Shown one piece after another: positions 1 through 6,855 of a stretch of DNA of 9,632 bases. The stretch is taken from positions 1 to 9,632 of the forward strand of contig JACNJG010000175.1 of assembly GCA_014382685.1 (NCBI GenBank). Reading direction: 5' to 3'. The stretch's first letter is position 1; each line of letters opens with the position of its first letter. The notes beneath the pieces are model-generated. The model made no database searches and was not told the DNA's origin. It saw only the letters and a program-made list of their open reading frames with translations. This DNA comes from Candidatus Cloacimonadota bacterium (lineage in GTDB: Bacteria; Cloacimonadota; Cloacimonadia; JGIOTU-2). A program made the position numbers and the translations under genes.

Positions 1-20
1 AAGATCGAATATAGAAATAA

Positions 21-57
21 TTGACAGATTGTTTCATATTTGACACATTTGTTTCAT
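21..57 (+). promoter_or_regulatory. Tandem direct repeat at the start of the wHTH-MNT gene; candidate operator/promoter
   Basis: Two near-identical units lie head to tail: TTGACAGATTGTTTCAT (21-37) and TTGACACATTTGTTTCAT (40-57). They differ by one substitution and one inserted T and are offset by 19 bp, about two helical turns. The second unit ends just before the ATG at 59. Each begins with a perfect -35 hexamer. From the first TTGACA, a 17-base spacer leads to CACATT at 44-49, which matches the -10 consensus at only 3 of 6 positions. A promoter there would start transcription close to the ATG and give a nearly leaderless mRNA, which fits the lack of a Shine-Dalgarno sequence. Because the gene encodes a winged helix, autoregulatory binding is a reasonable inference. 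The repeat is seen directly; its role is not. Confidence 0.45.
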
Positions 58-58
58 T

Positions 59-646
59 ATGGAAACGGCTTTGAGATTAAATATTACTGAAAATCATTTA
101 ATAGTCCTATCGCTATTTACAAATGGGTATTTCAAAGAATACTATATACGCGAGGTTTATAATACTCTCAATATTGGAGTTCGTACTGCAAAGAGAATTC
201 TTGATGACCTGGAGCGAAAAGGAATATTAACATCAAACATCAAAGGTAATATACGAGTTTTCACACTGCAAAAAAATCAACTTGCGCATGATTACCTTAC
301 TTTAACTGAACAATATAAAAAAATTATTTTTCTTCAGAATAATTTGTTAATTAAAGAAATTGTTGAAAAAATTACTCCGCATATTAAAGGAATTAGTCTA
401 ATCTTCGGCAGTTATGCTAAAGAAGAACAAGACGAAGAATCTGATTTAGATTTGTGTATAATAGGTGAATTTAACAAAACTGAAATTCTTAAAGTATCAA
501 AAATATATAATATCTCATTAAACATAAAGAACTTTTCCATTAGTACGTTTGAGGAGAAAAAGTATGATGATTTTCTGTTGAAAGAAATTATCCAAAATCA
601 TGTGGTTATCACACAACCAGATCAATTTATTGAAAGGATTTTATGA
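59..646 (+). CDS. Winged-helix plus minimal nucleotidyltransferase (MNT) protein, MntA-type antitoxin-like
   Basis: A 195-residue two-domain protein. Residues about 8-72 form a winged helix-turn-helix, with a recognition-helix-like segment near 40-57 (NIGVRTAKRILDDLERKGIL) followed by a wing. Residues about 95-185 form a minimal nucleotidyltransferase domain with the signature G117-S118-x10-D129-L-D131. In MntA/HepT systems the MNT protein transfers AMP to its HEPN partner and silences it; here that role is inferred from the domain and the neighbour. I see no clear third catalytic acidic residue in the following strand (NISLNIKNFSIST), so catalysis is uncertain. The stop overlaps the start of the HEPN gene (ATGA at 643-646), implying translational coupling. 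ATG 59 is the first start after an in-frame TGA at 41-43 and has no Shine-Dalgarno. The family is firm and the antitoxin role moderate. Confidence 0.85.
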   Translation: METALRLNITENHLIVLSLFTNGYFKEYYIREVYNTLNIGVRTAKRILDDLERKGILTSNIKGNIRVFTLQKNQLAHDYLTLTEQYKKIIFLQNNLLIKEIVEKITPHIKGISLIFGSYAKEEQDEESDLDLCIIGEFNKTEILKVSKIYNISLNIKNFSISTFEEKKYDDFLLKEIIQNHVVITQPDQFIERIL

Positions 647-1113
647 CCGTTATCGCGTGGTGCTTTAAGCAAAAAAGAGGTTTGAAATTAATTAATCCCA
701 ATTCCAACCTTGCTCAAGCGTACATAAAAAAAGGTGAAGAATCTTTAGCAACCATGAGTGAAATAAGTAATGTTAGCTGGAAAATCTCAACTGCTTATTA
801 CACCATGTATTTTTCTCTCTATGCTGTCTTGCAAAAAATTGGAGTGAGATCAGAAATACATAAATGTACAATTGTATTTGCTCAAGAATATCTTACTGAG
901 TATTTTATGAAGGAAGAACTTGAATTCATAGAAACTGCAATGAATGAAAGAATCGATACACAATATTATACTGACCCGCAAGTGAATCAGGAATTTTATA
1001 ACAACTTGATTTTAACAGCGCCAAAATTTTTAATAAAATGCAAATCACTTTTACCTGTTCTTTCTGAAAAAAAGATCAATTCAATACGAGATATTATCAT
1101 TAAGAGCAATTGA
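643..1113 (+). CDS. HEPN-domain protein, probable partner of the MNT protein
   Basis: A 156-residue, mostly helical protein of the HEPN fold, closest in style to the UPF0332/PF05168 group. Supporting segments are the AYYTMYFSLYAVL helix (residues 51-63), the following GVRSEIHKCTI turn (67-77), and an R-x-D-x-x-Y segment near 103-108. HEPN proteins paired with MNT proteins are often RNases that act as toxins, but their catalytic signature is Rx4-6H. Here R69 and H73 are three residues apart (R-S-E-I-H), so nuclease activity cannot be assumed. The ATG at 643 overlaps the upstream stop and has AAAGGA at 634-639. The first 20 or so residues precede the usual start of such domains, and a later TTG at 682 is possible but its GAGG lies too close. 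It is likely co-expressed with the wHTH-MNT gene. Confidence 0.8.
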   Translation: MTVIAWCFKQKRGLKLINPNSNLAQAYIKKGEESLATMSEISNVSWKISTAYYTMYFSLYAVLQKIGVRSEIHKCTIVFAQEYLTEYFMKEELEFIETAMNERIDTQYYTDPQVNQEFYNNLILTAPKFLIKCKSLLPVLSEKKINSIRDIIIKSN

Positions 1114-1178
1114 CAAACATAATTTGAAATACTCAATACTTCGATTCCAAAATCAACTTATGCCAGCTGGTGGATAAA

Positions 1179-2495
1179 ATGAAATCCAATAAATTCTACA
1201 TCCGAACCTACGGCTGCCAGATGAATGTGGCGGACAGCGAACTTGTTGCAGGCATTCTCTCCGATGCGGGTTACCAAAAAGTAAATACTATTGATGAGGC
1301 AGACATAATAATCTTCAATAGCTGCACAGTACGCCAACATGCTGAGGACAGAGTGCTGGGAAGGATCACTGCAGAATCAAAGAGAAAAAAACAAAACCCG
1401 AATATGCTCATCGGTTTGATCGGCTGCGTTGCCCAGCGAAAAGGTAAAAAGCTTCTTGAAGAAATTAAGAGTCTTGATTTTGTTGTGGGAACTGATCAGT
1501 ACAGACAACTTCCCAAAATTATCACTTCCTGTATGAAAAGGAAAGAGCACTTATTTGCCGATGTTCAGAACAATATAGAAAACTACGAAAATATTTATCC
1601 TGTGAGAAATAATGGTGTAAATACCTTTGTGACCATTATGCGGGGCTGCAATAATTTCTGCTCATACTGTATTGTCCCTTATGTACGCGGACGGGAACGC
1701 TCCCGAAATCACAAAGAAATCCTTCACGAAATTGAAAATGTAGGCAATGAAGGATTCAAAGATGTGACCCTGCTCGGACAAAATGTAAATTCCTATAATG
1801 ACAGCGAATACACTTTCCCCGAATTGTTAAAATATGCATCACAAATTTCTACCATTGAGCGTCTGCGTTTCGTCACGTCTCATCCAAAAGATATTTCTGA
1901 TAAGGTTATTGAGGTTATGGCAGCAGAACCTAAACTCTGTGAACATCTTCATCTGCCCATGCAGTCCGGCTCGGATAGAATATTAGAAAAAATGAACCGC
2001 AATTATACATCAGAAAAATATCTCAGTATCATCCATAAATTACAAGATGCAATACCCAATATTGCCATCACGACCGATGTGATGGTCGGCTTCCCCGGAG
2101 AAACCGAGGAAGATTTCCTCCAAACCTATAACCTCATGAAACAGATTCGATTTGACTATGCCTTTACTTTCAAATACTCGCATCGAGAAGGCACTGCGGC
2201 AGCTTCCTATGCAGAACAAATCCCTGAGAAAACGAGATTGTCAAGATTGCAAAAACTTATTGAATTACAGGAGCAGATCACCTTTGAGAAATATCAAGAA
2301 CAGATCGGTCGAACTGTTCAAGTTTACGTCGAGCACACCAGCAAAAAAAGTGATAAAGAACTCTCCGGCAGAACAAGAGATAATAAAATTGCAGTATTCC
2401 CGGGCGACAAGAAACTAATTGGTACATTTGTTGATATTGAAATTATTGACGCAACTGGTTGGACACTCAAAGGAAAACAAATTAATCCTACTTAA
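1179..2495 (+). CDS. miaB: tRNA-2-methylthio-N6-dimethylallyladenosine synthase (MiaB)
   Basis: A radical-SAM methylthiotransferase that converts i6A to ms2i6A at position 37 of tRNAs reading U-starting codons. Numbered from the upstream GTG at 1170, an N-terminal MTTase domain carries three [4Fe-4S]-ligating cysteines: C16 (TYGCQMN), C52 (NSCTVR) and C86 (IGCVAQR). The radical-SAM cluster motif is C160-x3-C164-x2-C167 (GCNNFCSYCIVPYVRGRERS). TSHPKD and the GFPGETEEDF segment follow, and a C-terminal TRAM RNA-binding domain covers about 375-437. All six cysteines are present and the length (438-441 residues) is normal. The GCNxFCxYCIVPYxRGRERSR motif supports MiaB over RimO or MtaB. I prefer ATG 1179 because GGTGG (1169-1173) sits 5 bases upstream; GTG 1170 would add three residues. 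It is followed 8 bp later by the LhgO-like gene, probably in one transcript. Confidence 0.95.
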   Translation: MKSNKFYIRTYGCQMNVADSELVAGILSDAGYQKVNTIDEADIIIFNSCTVRQHAEDRVLGRITAESKRKKQNPNMLIGLIGCVAQRKGKKLLEEIKSLDFVVGTDQYRQLPKIITSCMKRKEHLFADVQNNIENYENIYPVRNNGVNTFVTIMRGCNNFCSYCIVPYVRGRERSRNHKEILHEIENVGNEGFKDVTLLGQNVNSYNDSEYTFPELLKYASQISTIERLRFVTSHPKDISDKVIEVMAAEPKLCEHLHLPMQSGSDRILEKMNRNYTSEKYLSIIHKLQDAIPNIAITTDVMVGFPGETEEDFLQTYNLMKQIRFDYAFTFKYSHREGTAAASYAEQIPEKTRLSRLQKLIELQEQITFEKYQEQIGRTVQVYVEHTSKKSDKELSGRTRDNKIAVFPGDKKLIGTFVDIEIIDATGWTLKGKQINPT

Positions 2496-2499
2496 GGAG
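2494..2499 (+). promoter_or_regulatory. Shine-Dalgarno of the LhgO-like gene overlapping the miaB stop
   Basis: AAGGAG lies 4 bases before ATG 2504 and shares its first two bases with the TAA stop of miaB (2493-2495). It fixes the LhgO-like start and suggests the two genes are translated from one mRNA. Confidence 0.7.
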
Positions 2500-2503
2500 C
2501 AAG

Positions 2504-3610
2504 ATGGAAGAAGTTGAAGTACTCATTATTGGAGCAGGTATTGTCGGGTTGGCAATTGCAGAGCGGTTCTCGAAGAAATATGACTGCGTTATTGTAGCAG
2601 AAAAAGAGCCATCCTTTGGAAGACATACTTCAAGCAGGAACAGCGAAGTCATGCATTCCGGAATTTACTATCCGCAGGATTCTCTGAAAGCAAAACTCTG
2701 CGTGAAGGGCAACGAGATGCTCTACTCCTTTTTGAAAGAGCATGATATCGGTCACAGGAAATGCGGAAAATTTGTCATCGCAACCAAAGATGAAGAAATT
2801 CCAATACTCCGGGAGCTTCTTGAGAATGGTACAAAAAATGGCGTGAAGGGATTGGAAATACTCTCTGAAGAAAAAGTTAAAGAACTTGAACCGCTTTTCA
2901 AAACAAAGGGGGCGCTCTGGGTTCCGTCAACCGGTATCATGGACACACACAATGTGATGAAAAAGCTCGATTTTATGGCTGAAGAGAATGGAGCTATGAT
3001 ATCTTATAACACTGAAGTTGTTAGCATCGAAAAAACTGATGAGGGATATATCATTACCTTTAGTGATGGTTTCAAAGTGAAATCCCCCATTGTCATCAAT
3101 GCTGCCGGGCTTTGTGCTGATAAAGTATCCGAAATGGTTGGAATCCACGCTGAAAAACATAATTACACGATCCATCTTTGCAAAGGTGAATATTATAAAA
3201 CAACAAAATATAAAAATATCGAGCATCTTGTTTATCCTGTTCCCGATCCAACTGGAATTTCTCTTGGAATACATATACGCATCAACCTTAATGGCGAACT
3301 CTCCTTTGGTCCGAATGCCTATTATGTGGATGAGCTGGATTACAGCATGGACGAAACCTATCATAAGGAATTCCATGAATCTGTATCCGAGTATCTTGAT
3401 ATCGATTTTGATGAGATGTGGCAGGATGATTCCGGCATTCGTCCTAAACTTCAGAAAAAAGGTGAAGGTTTTCGAGATTTTGTTATTGAAAATGAAAGTG
3501 ACAAAGGATTTCCAAATTTCATAAATTTGATCGGTATTGAATCTCCCGGGCTTACTTGCTGCCTTGCAATTGCAGAATATGTCGAGAATTTGATCGATCA
3601 GGAAATATAA
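2504..3610 (+). CDS. lhgO: FAD-dependent oxidoreductase, L-2-hydroxyglutarate dehydrogenase/oxidase-like (LhgO family)
   Basis: A 368-residue flavoprotein of the DAO fold. The FAD-binding Rossmann motif is at the N-terminus (IIGAGIVGLAIAE, residues 8-20, G10-x-G12-x2-G15). The next block, SSRNSEVMHSGIYYPQDSLK (43-62), is characteristic of LhgO/L2HGDH proteins. INAAGLCAD near 200 is the second dinucleotide-contact motif, and the C-terminal GIESPGLTCCLAIAEYV closes the FAD site. The family oxidises L-2-hydroxyglutarate to 2-oxoglutarate, passing electrons to the quinone pool or oxygen, a form of metabolite repair. The protein is shorter than E. coli LhgO (about 420 residues) but contains all the signature blocks. 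No signal peptide or membrane segment is seen. A different 2-hydroxyacid or glycerol-3-phosphate-like substrate cannot be excluded, so the symbol is by family resemblance. Confidence 0.82.
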   Translation: MEEVEVLIIGAGIVGLAIAERFSKKYDCVIVAEKEPSFGRHTSSRNSEVMHSGIYYPQDSLKAKLCVKGNEMLYSFLKEHDIGHRKCGKFVIATKDEEIPILRELLENGTKNGVKGLEILSEEKVKELEPLFKTKGALWVPSTGIMDTHNVMKKLDFMAEENGAMISYNTEVVSIEKTDEGYIITFSDGFKVKSPIVINAAGLCADKVSEMVGIHAEKHNYTIHLCKGEYYKTTKYKNIEHLVYPVPDPTGISLGIHIRINLNGELSFGPNAYYVDELDYSMDETYHKEFHESVSEYLDIDFDEMWQDDSGIRPKLQKKGEGFRDFVIENESDKGFPNFINLIGIESPGLTCCLAIAEYVENLIDQEI

Positions 3611-3668
3611 AAATTGACATCTAATTTACCAAATTAAAGCTTTCATACACATCCAACTTGGTGGCTCT

Positions 3669-5555
3669 ATGAAAAAAATAATTGCTTTGTTTTTCATTTT
3701 CGTTTTTTGTGTATGTGCTCTTTTTGCACAGGAAACAAATCTCTTGTATAAAGAGAAGAAAACCTTTCCGCCTTCCAAAGAAAAGATAATATCAATTCAT
3801 CTTTGTAATATAGAAGGTTTGGAATCATTTAATGTGGAGGAATTTCACAAGGTCGATACACTTTACTTCCGCTATCAGCCGATGGGCACTTGGGTATTCA
3901 AAGAAAAAGACCTCGAAGATGACATTGCATTCATACACATAAAACAGAATGGCAACACTATTCATCAGCAAAATATTATCCCGAAATATAATACTAACAA
4001 CAAGCTCTTTGAGGTTATTGCAGCATATCCCAAGAGTGAATTTGTGCTGGCGATGCCCTTTTCATTCTCTAACGAATTAGAAAACTCTCAGCCCCTCACA
4101 CTTCCCGAAAATTTCTGGCCAAATTACGAAACATATAGCCAATGTTATACTCTGGGTGCTGAACTTGCAGATGAAAAAAAGTACATTAAGTCCTTTACCG
4201 TACTCAAGTATTTCTTGAGCAATAAGCCGGAAGTTGAAGGGCTTTCCTTTCATCGGTTGGTTATGCAAATACTTAAGAAAGATGTAAAAACCACTATTGA
4301 TACAAAGCAACCCGAATTTAACATGTTGAAATTAGAACTCATGAGATCTATCAATGAGGAGAATCTTGCCCAACTGGAAGATCTCCATGCAGAGACAGCC
4401 GCTGCACAGGATAGTTTTCTTATATATTTTAATTATTCACAGACCAGCGAAAGCAATACTCTCAAAGAAAAATTTTTACAGATCGTGACCGAATCCGGTG
4501 ATCTTCTGCAAAAATATACAGATGAATTCAAACTTAAAAAACTCTCTATTTTTGAGACGGGACACTACACTGATAATCGCTTTGCTTTTTACATCGATCT
4601 GCTGACCAGAATGCTCTGCTATACCGACAGCATACACACCATTGACAGTCTTCACCAGATAGATGCCAGCATCATTGACTTCTTTCCTGAACAGAAAGAT
4701 CGGCTCGCACTTCTGGAATGGCTTGATGATTTCCTGGCAGCAATCAATTTGCTCAATATTATAATAGAAAGAGATCATTACGTGCTGGGTGACAGTGCAA
4801 TGCTCAACCTTGAAAACCAGCTCATGACCGAAAAACAACCCTATTATGGAATAATCAGCGCTTTCAACGCACTTGGCTCGAAAAACGTAGATGGCTTTGC
4901 ACAGAACATCTCAGACTCATTCATAAAATGCACTGATGAGCAGCTACTTGACCTTCTTGAACTTCAATATCTCTCCTATCTTGCTACAAATGACGAAATC
5001 TCCGACACCGTTATAGAAGCCATCAACAAGGGGCTCATGTACGAAAAAGAAGGAAACCTCGCAGAAGCAGAACAACAATACACAAAAGCTTCCATGCTCG
5101 CAAGCAACTACGCACCGCCACAATTCTATCTTGGGCGTATCTATCATCAAAAAGATGAGAAATATTCAGCAGAAATTTATTTTGATAGAGCATTAGCAAT
5201 TTCGTCTAATTATATTTCTCCAATGAAATATACTATTGATTTTCTTATCGAAGATGGAAATTATGCACAAGCGCTCGAACAAGCAAATAAGGCACTTGAA
5301 TCAAATCCTATATGGTTTTTTTATTACCTCAAAGCAAATGCGCTCTATCATCTTGAAAAATATACAGAGGCAGGTGATGCCCTGGATAAGGCGATCAATC
5401 TGAATGGATTTAATTTCGATCAGTATATTCTTCTCGGTGATATTTATAAAGAGCAGGACCTTCTTGAGAAGGCAAGAGAAGCTTATGGGAATGCCGGCAA
5501 GATCGATCCGACCAACAAAATCTTTACAGAACGAATGGCGTCTTTAAAGAAGTGA
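3669..5555 (+). CDS. Exported tetratricopeptide-repeat protein of unknown function
   Basis: A 628-residue protein with a Sec signal peptide: K2K3, a hydrophobic core at 4-19, and likely cleavage after A20 (ALFA|QE). There is no lipobox, so a soluble periplasmic or secreted product is expected. Residues about 21-130 look beta-rich and match no domain I recognise. About 135-445 is helical. From about 452 to 626 there are four to five TPR units: EKEGNLAEAEQQYTKASMLA, the unit around YLGRIYHQKDEKYSAEIYF, EDGNYAQALEQANKALESNP, LEKYTEAGDALDKAINLN and KEQDLLEKAREAYGNAGKID. TPRs mediate protein-protein contacts, so a scaffold role is inferred and the partner is unknown. GGTGG at 3660-3664 precedes ATG 3669 by 4 bases. 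The stop lies 1 bp before the TerB-like gene. The TPR and signal-peptide calls are strong; the function is unknown. Confidence 0.88.
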   Translation: MKKIIALFFIFVFCVCALFAQETNLLYKEKKTFPPSKEKIISIHLCNIEGLESFNVEEFHKVDTLYFRYQPMGTWVFKEKDLEDDIAFIHIKQNGNTIHQQNIIPKYNTNNKLFEVIAAYPKSEFVLAMPFSFSNELENSQPLTLPENFWPNYETYSQCYTLGAELADEKKYIKSFTVLKYFLSNKPEVEGLSFHRLVMQILKKDVKTTIDTKQPEFNMLKLELMRSINEENLAQLEDLHAETAAAQDSFLIYFNYSQTSESNTLKEKFLQIVTESGDLLQKYTDEFKLKKLSIFETGHYTDNRFAFYIDLLTRMLCYTDSIHTIDSLHQIDASIIDFFPEQKDRLALLEWLDDFLAAINLLNIIIERDHYVLGDSAMLNLENQLMTEKQPYYGIISAFNALGSKNVDGFAQNISDSFIKCTDEQLLDLLELQYLSYLATNDEISDTVIEAINKGLMYEKEGNLAEAEQQYTKASMLASNYAPPQFYLGRIYHQKDEKYSAEIYFDRALAISSNYISPMKYTIDFLIEDGNYAQALEQANKALESNPIWFFYYLKANALYHLEKYTEAGDALDKAINLNGFNFDQYILLGDIYKEQDLLEKAREAYGNAGKIDPTNKIFTERMASLKK

Positions 5556-5556
5556 C

Positions 5557-6018
5557 ATGTTTAATTTAAAGAATTTATTTCAGAATACCGATTCTGGCGA
5601 ACTGGTTGATAAAGAATCTCCGGAAAAGAAAATCCAGATCGCTACCTGTGCGCTCTTTCTGGAAATCTCAAACAGTGATGAGCACTTTTCAGATCAGGAG
5701 CGAAAAACTATTATAAGCATCCTGAAAAAAGAATTCTCTTTATCTGAAGAAGAAGTTCAAACACTTATAGAAAAGTCCGAACACACCCTCGATGAAAGCA
5801 TCGATCTATGGCAGTTCACCAATCTGATAAATCAAAATTTTTCCGATGAAGAGAAGACGAAGGTCCTTGAAAATCTCTGGAAGATCATTTATGCTGATGA
5901 AAAGCTGGATGCTCATGAAGATTATCTTGCCCACAAGATCGCAAACCTTCTTCGATTACCGCATAAAACATTAATAGAAACCAAATTAAAGGTAAAAAAA
6001 CATGGAAAAAGAAATTAA
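5557..6018 (+). CDS. TerB-fold (tellurite-resistance TerB family) protein
   Basis: A 153-residue, acidic, all-helical protein with the pseudo-twofold TerB pattern. The first half-motif is CALFLEISNSDEHFSDQERK (31-50, with E36, D41 and E48), and the second is IIYADEKLDAHEDYLAHKIA (110-129, with D114 and E121). TerB-type domains use such Asp/Glu residues to bind metal and occur in membrane-linked stress complexes and also as stand-alone COG4103-like proteins. No signal peptide is seen, so it is probably cytoplasmic, although the gene before it encodes an exported protein. No other ter genes are nearby, so tellurite resistance should not be inferred. ATG 5557 follows the upstream stop by one base, and AAAGAAG at the end of the TPR gene can serve as the ribosome binding site. 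The 3' end overlaps the HD-fold gene by 17 bp. Confidence 0.82.
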   Translation: MFNLKNLFQNTDSGELVDKESPEKKIQIATCALFLEISNSDEHFSDQERKTIISILKKEFSLSEEEVQTLIEKSEHTLDESIDLWQFTNLINQNFSDEEKTKVLENLWKIIYADEKLDAHEDYLAHKIANLLRLPHKTLIETKLKVKKHGKRN

Positions 6019-6550
6019 AGAACTCTGGCCCGAGCTGGGTTGGATTGAAAATGAAGATCTGCGTGAAAAGATCGCGGCAACATGGGAACTGGCATTCCAA
6101 AAAAGTGTGCTGACACCCGAAGACCTCCAAAGGATTCCTTTTACACTTCTTGTTGAAGACTGCAAAGTAAGCTTCATGGCACACAAACGGGCAGTGGTTC
6201 ACGTTGCTTATGAATCAGCTAAGATAATGCAGAAATTCTTTGGCGATGAGCTTCCCATCGATCTCGATGTCGTTGTTGCAGGTGCGATACTCGCTGATGT
6301 CGGCAAACTCCTTGAATATGAAAAAGATGGTGATACGATCAAGTTCAGCAAATCCGGTCAGCTTATTCGTCATGCCTTTACCGGCGTATCTCTTGCACAG
6401 GCATGTGAGGTGCCGGACGAAGTATGCCACGTGATCGCAGTTCATTCCAAAGAAGGAGATTCTTTCACGCGGACAACAGAAGGTCTCATAATCCATCATG
6501 CTGATTTTATGACCTATTTACCTTTTAAAAACCTAACGCCAAAAAGATGA
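6002..6550 (+). CDS. HD-domain-fold protein with a variant AD doublet
   Basis: A 182-residue cytoplasmic protein. Residues 57-170 follow the HD metal-phosphohydrolase pattern. H61-x3-V-x3-A-x3-A is the first metal-ligand helix, followed by the doublet segment AGAILADVGKLLEYE (93-107). H124 (RHAFTG), H148 (AVHSKEG) and the terminal HHADFMTYLPF (165-175, D168) complete it. The canonical His-Asp doublet reads A98-D99, while the other expected ligands are present. HD proteins usually hydrolyse phosphate esters, including cyclic nucleotides and dNTPs. Loss of the doublet histidine could reduce or change activity, or H165/H166 might compensate. The N-terminal 55 residues (ELWPELGWIENEDL and onward) look like a specific helical cap. 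AAAGG at 5988-5992 precedes ATG 6002, and the start lies inside the TerB gene, indicating coupled translation. The substrate is unknown. Confidence 0.8.
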   Translation: MEKEIKELWPELGWIENEDLREKIAATWELAFQKSVLTPEDLQRIPFTLLVEDCKVSFMAHKRAVVHVAYESAKIMQKFFGDELPIDLDVVVAGAILADVGKLLEYEKDGDTIKFSKSGQLIRHAFTGVSLAQACEVPDEVCHVIAVHSKEGDSFTRTTEGLIIHHADFMTYLPFKNLTPKR

Positions 6551-6580
6551 AACCACGAAATAACACGAAACAACACGAAT
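6551..6580 (+). repeat. Period-10 tandem repeat directly after the HD-fold stop
   Basis: Three 10-base units lie back to back: AACCACGAAA, TAACACGAAA and CAACACGAAT, sharing the core A-x-CACGAA. They begin at the base after the TGA. Similar CACGAA-rich short repeats are a familiar type of intergenic sequence in environmental bacteria, but that comparison is from memory. No function is evident. Confidence 0.6.
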
Positions 6581-6782
6581 AAAAATGTTGATTATAAATT
6601 ATAACCGTGTGAATCCTATCTACAAAAGGCATCACAGAATTGGATGAAATTATTTTGCCAAAATATAGGAATTATAAAGTTAAGTGAACAATTAGGATAA
6701 ACCAAAATCAAAAAGATAAAACCACAGAGAATACCAGCCTCCGTTCCACTTCAGTCTCCATTTCATTACGACTTGACAGGAC

Positions 6783-6835
6783 GCCTTGGCAGGCAGAGGA
6801 AATCTCCTCTTGAGAGGAGTACCCGATTTATCGGG
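6783..6835. repeat. Cluster of overlapping inverted repeats (hairpin element)
   Basis: Four inverted repeats are packed into 53 bases: GCCT-TGGC-AGGC (6783-6794), AGAGGA-AATC-TCCTCT (6795-6810), CTCCTC-TTGA-GAGGAG (6804-6819) and CCCGAT-TT-ATCGGG (6822-6835). The second and third share the CTCCTC arm and so are mutually exclusive foldings. GGGGGAGG (6833-6840) offers another possible partner for the CTCCTC arm. There is no T-run after the last stem, so a standard Rho-independent terminator is not supported. It is notably richer in G and C than its surroundings, as expected of a small palindromic repeat family. Confidence 0.6.
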
Positions 6836-6855
6836 GGAGGTGTGTTTCATATAAT
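6827..6855 (+). promoter_or_regulatory. Candidate sigma70-type promoter for usp
   Basis: A perfect TATAAT lies at 6850-6855, about 100 bases before the usp start. Seventeen bases upstream is TTTATC (6827-6832), a weak -35 with three of six consensus matches that overlaps the last hairpin. In an AT-rich gap a chance TATAAT is quite possible, so this is only a candidate. Confidence 0.3.

Noticed and set aside
1110..1140. TTGACA before miaB as a promoter
   Set aside because: The best -10 match, AATACT (1135-1140), is 19 bases away and only 4 of 6 consensus positions match. It could be real but the evidence is too thin.
2927..3376. 149-residue open frame on the - strand inside the LhgO-like gene
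   Set aside because: It is fully covered by a well-supported gene on the other strand and its translation shows no family signature.
3614..3649. TTGACA before the TPR gene as a promoter
   Set aside because: The -35 hexamer (3614-3619) is perfect, but no acceptable -10 lies 16-18 bases downstream (AAAGCT or similar), so I do not list it.
4476..4838. 120-residue open frame on the - strand inside the TPR gene
   Set aside because: Antisense shadow of the TPR coding sequence, with no domain or start signal of its own.
5557..6018. Tellurite-resistance operon
   Set aside because: Only a TerB-fold protein is present. No TerA/C/D/E/F/Z-like neighbour is seen, and stand-alone TerB proteins are widespread without such a role.
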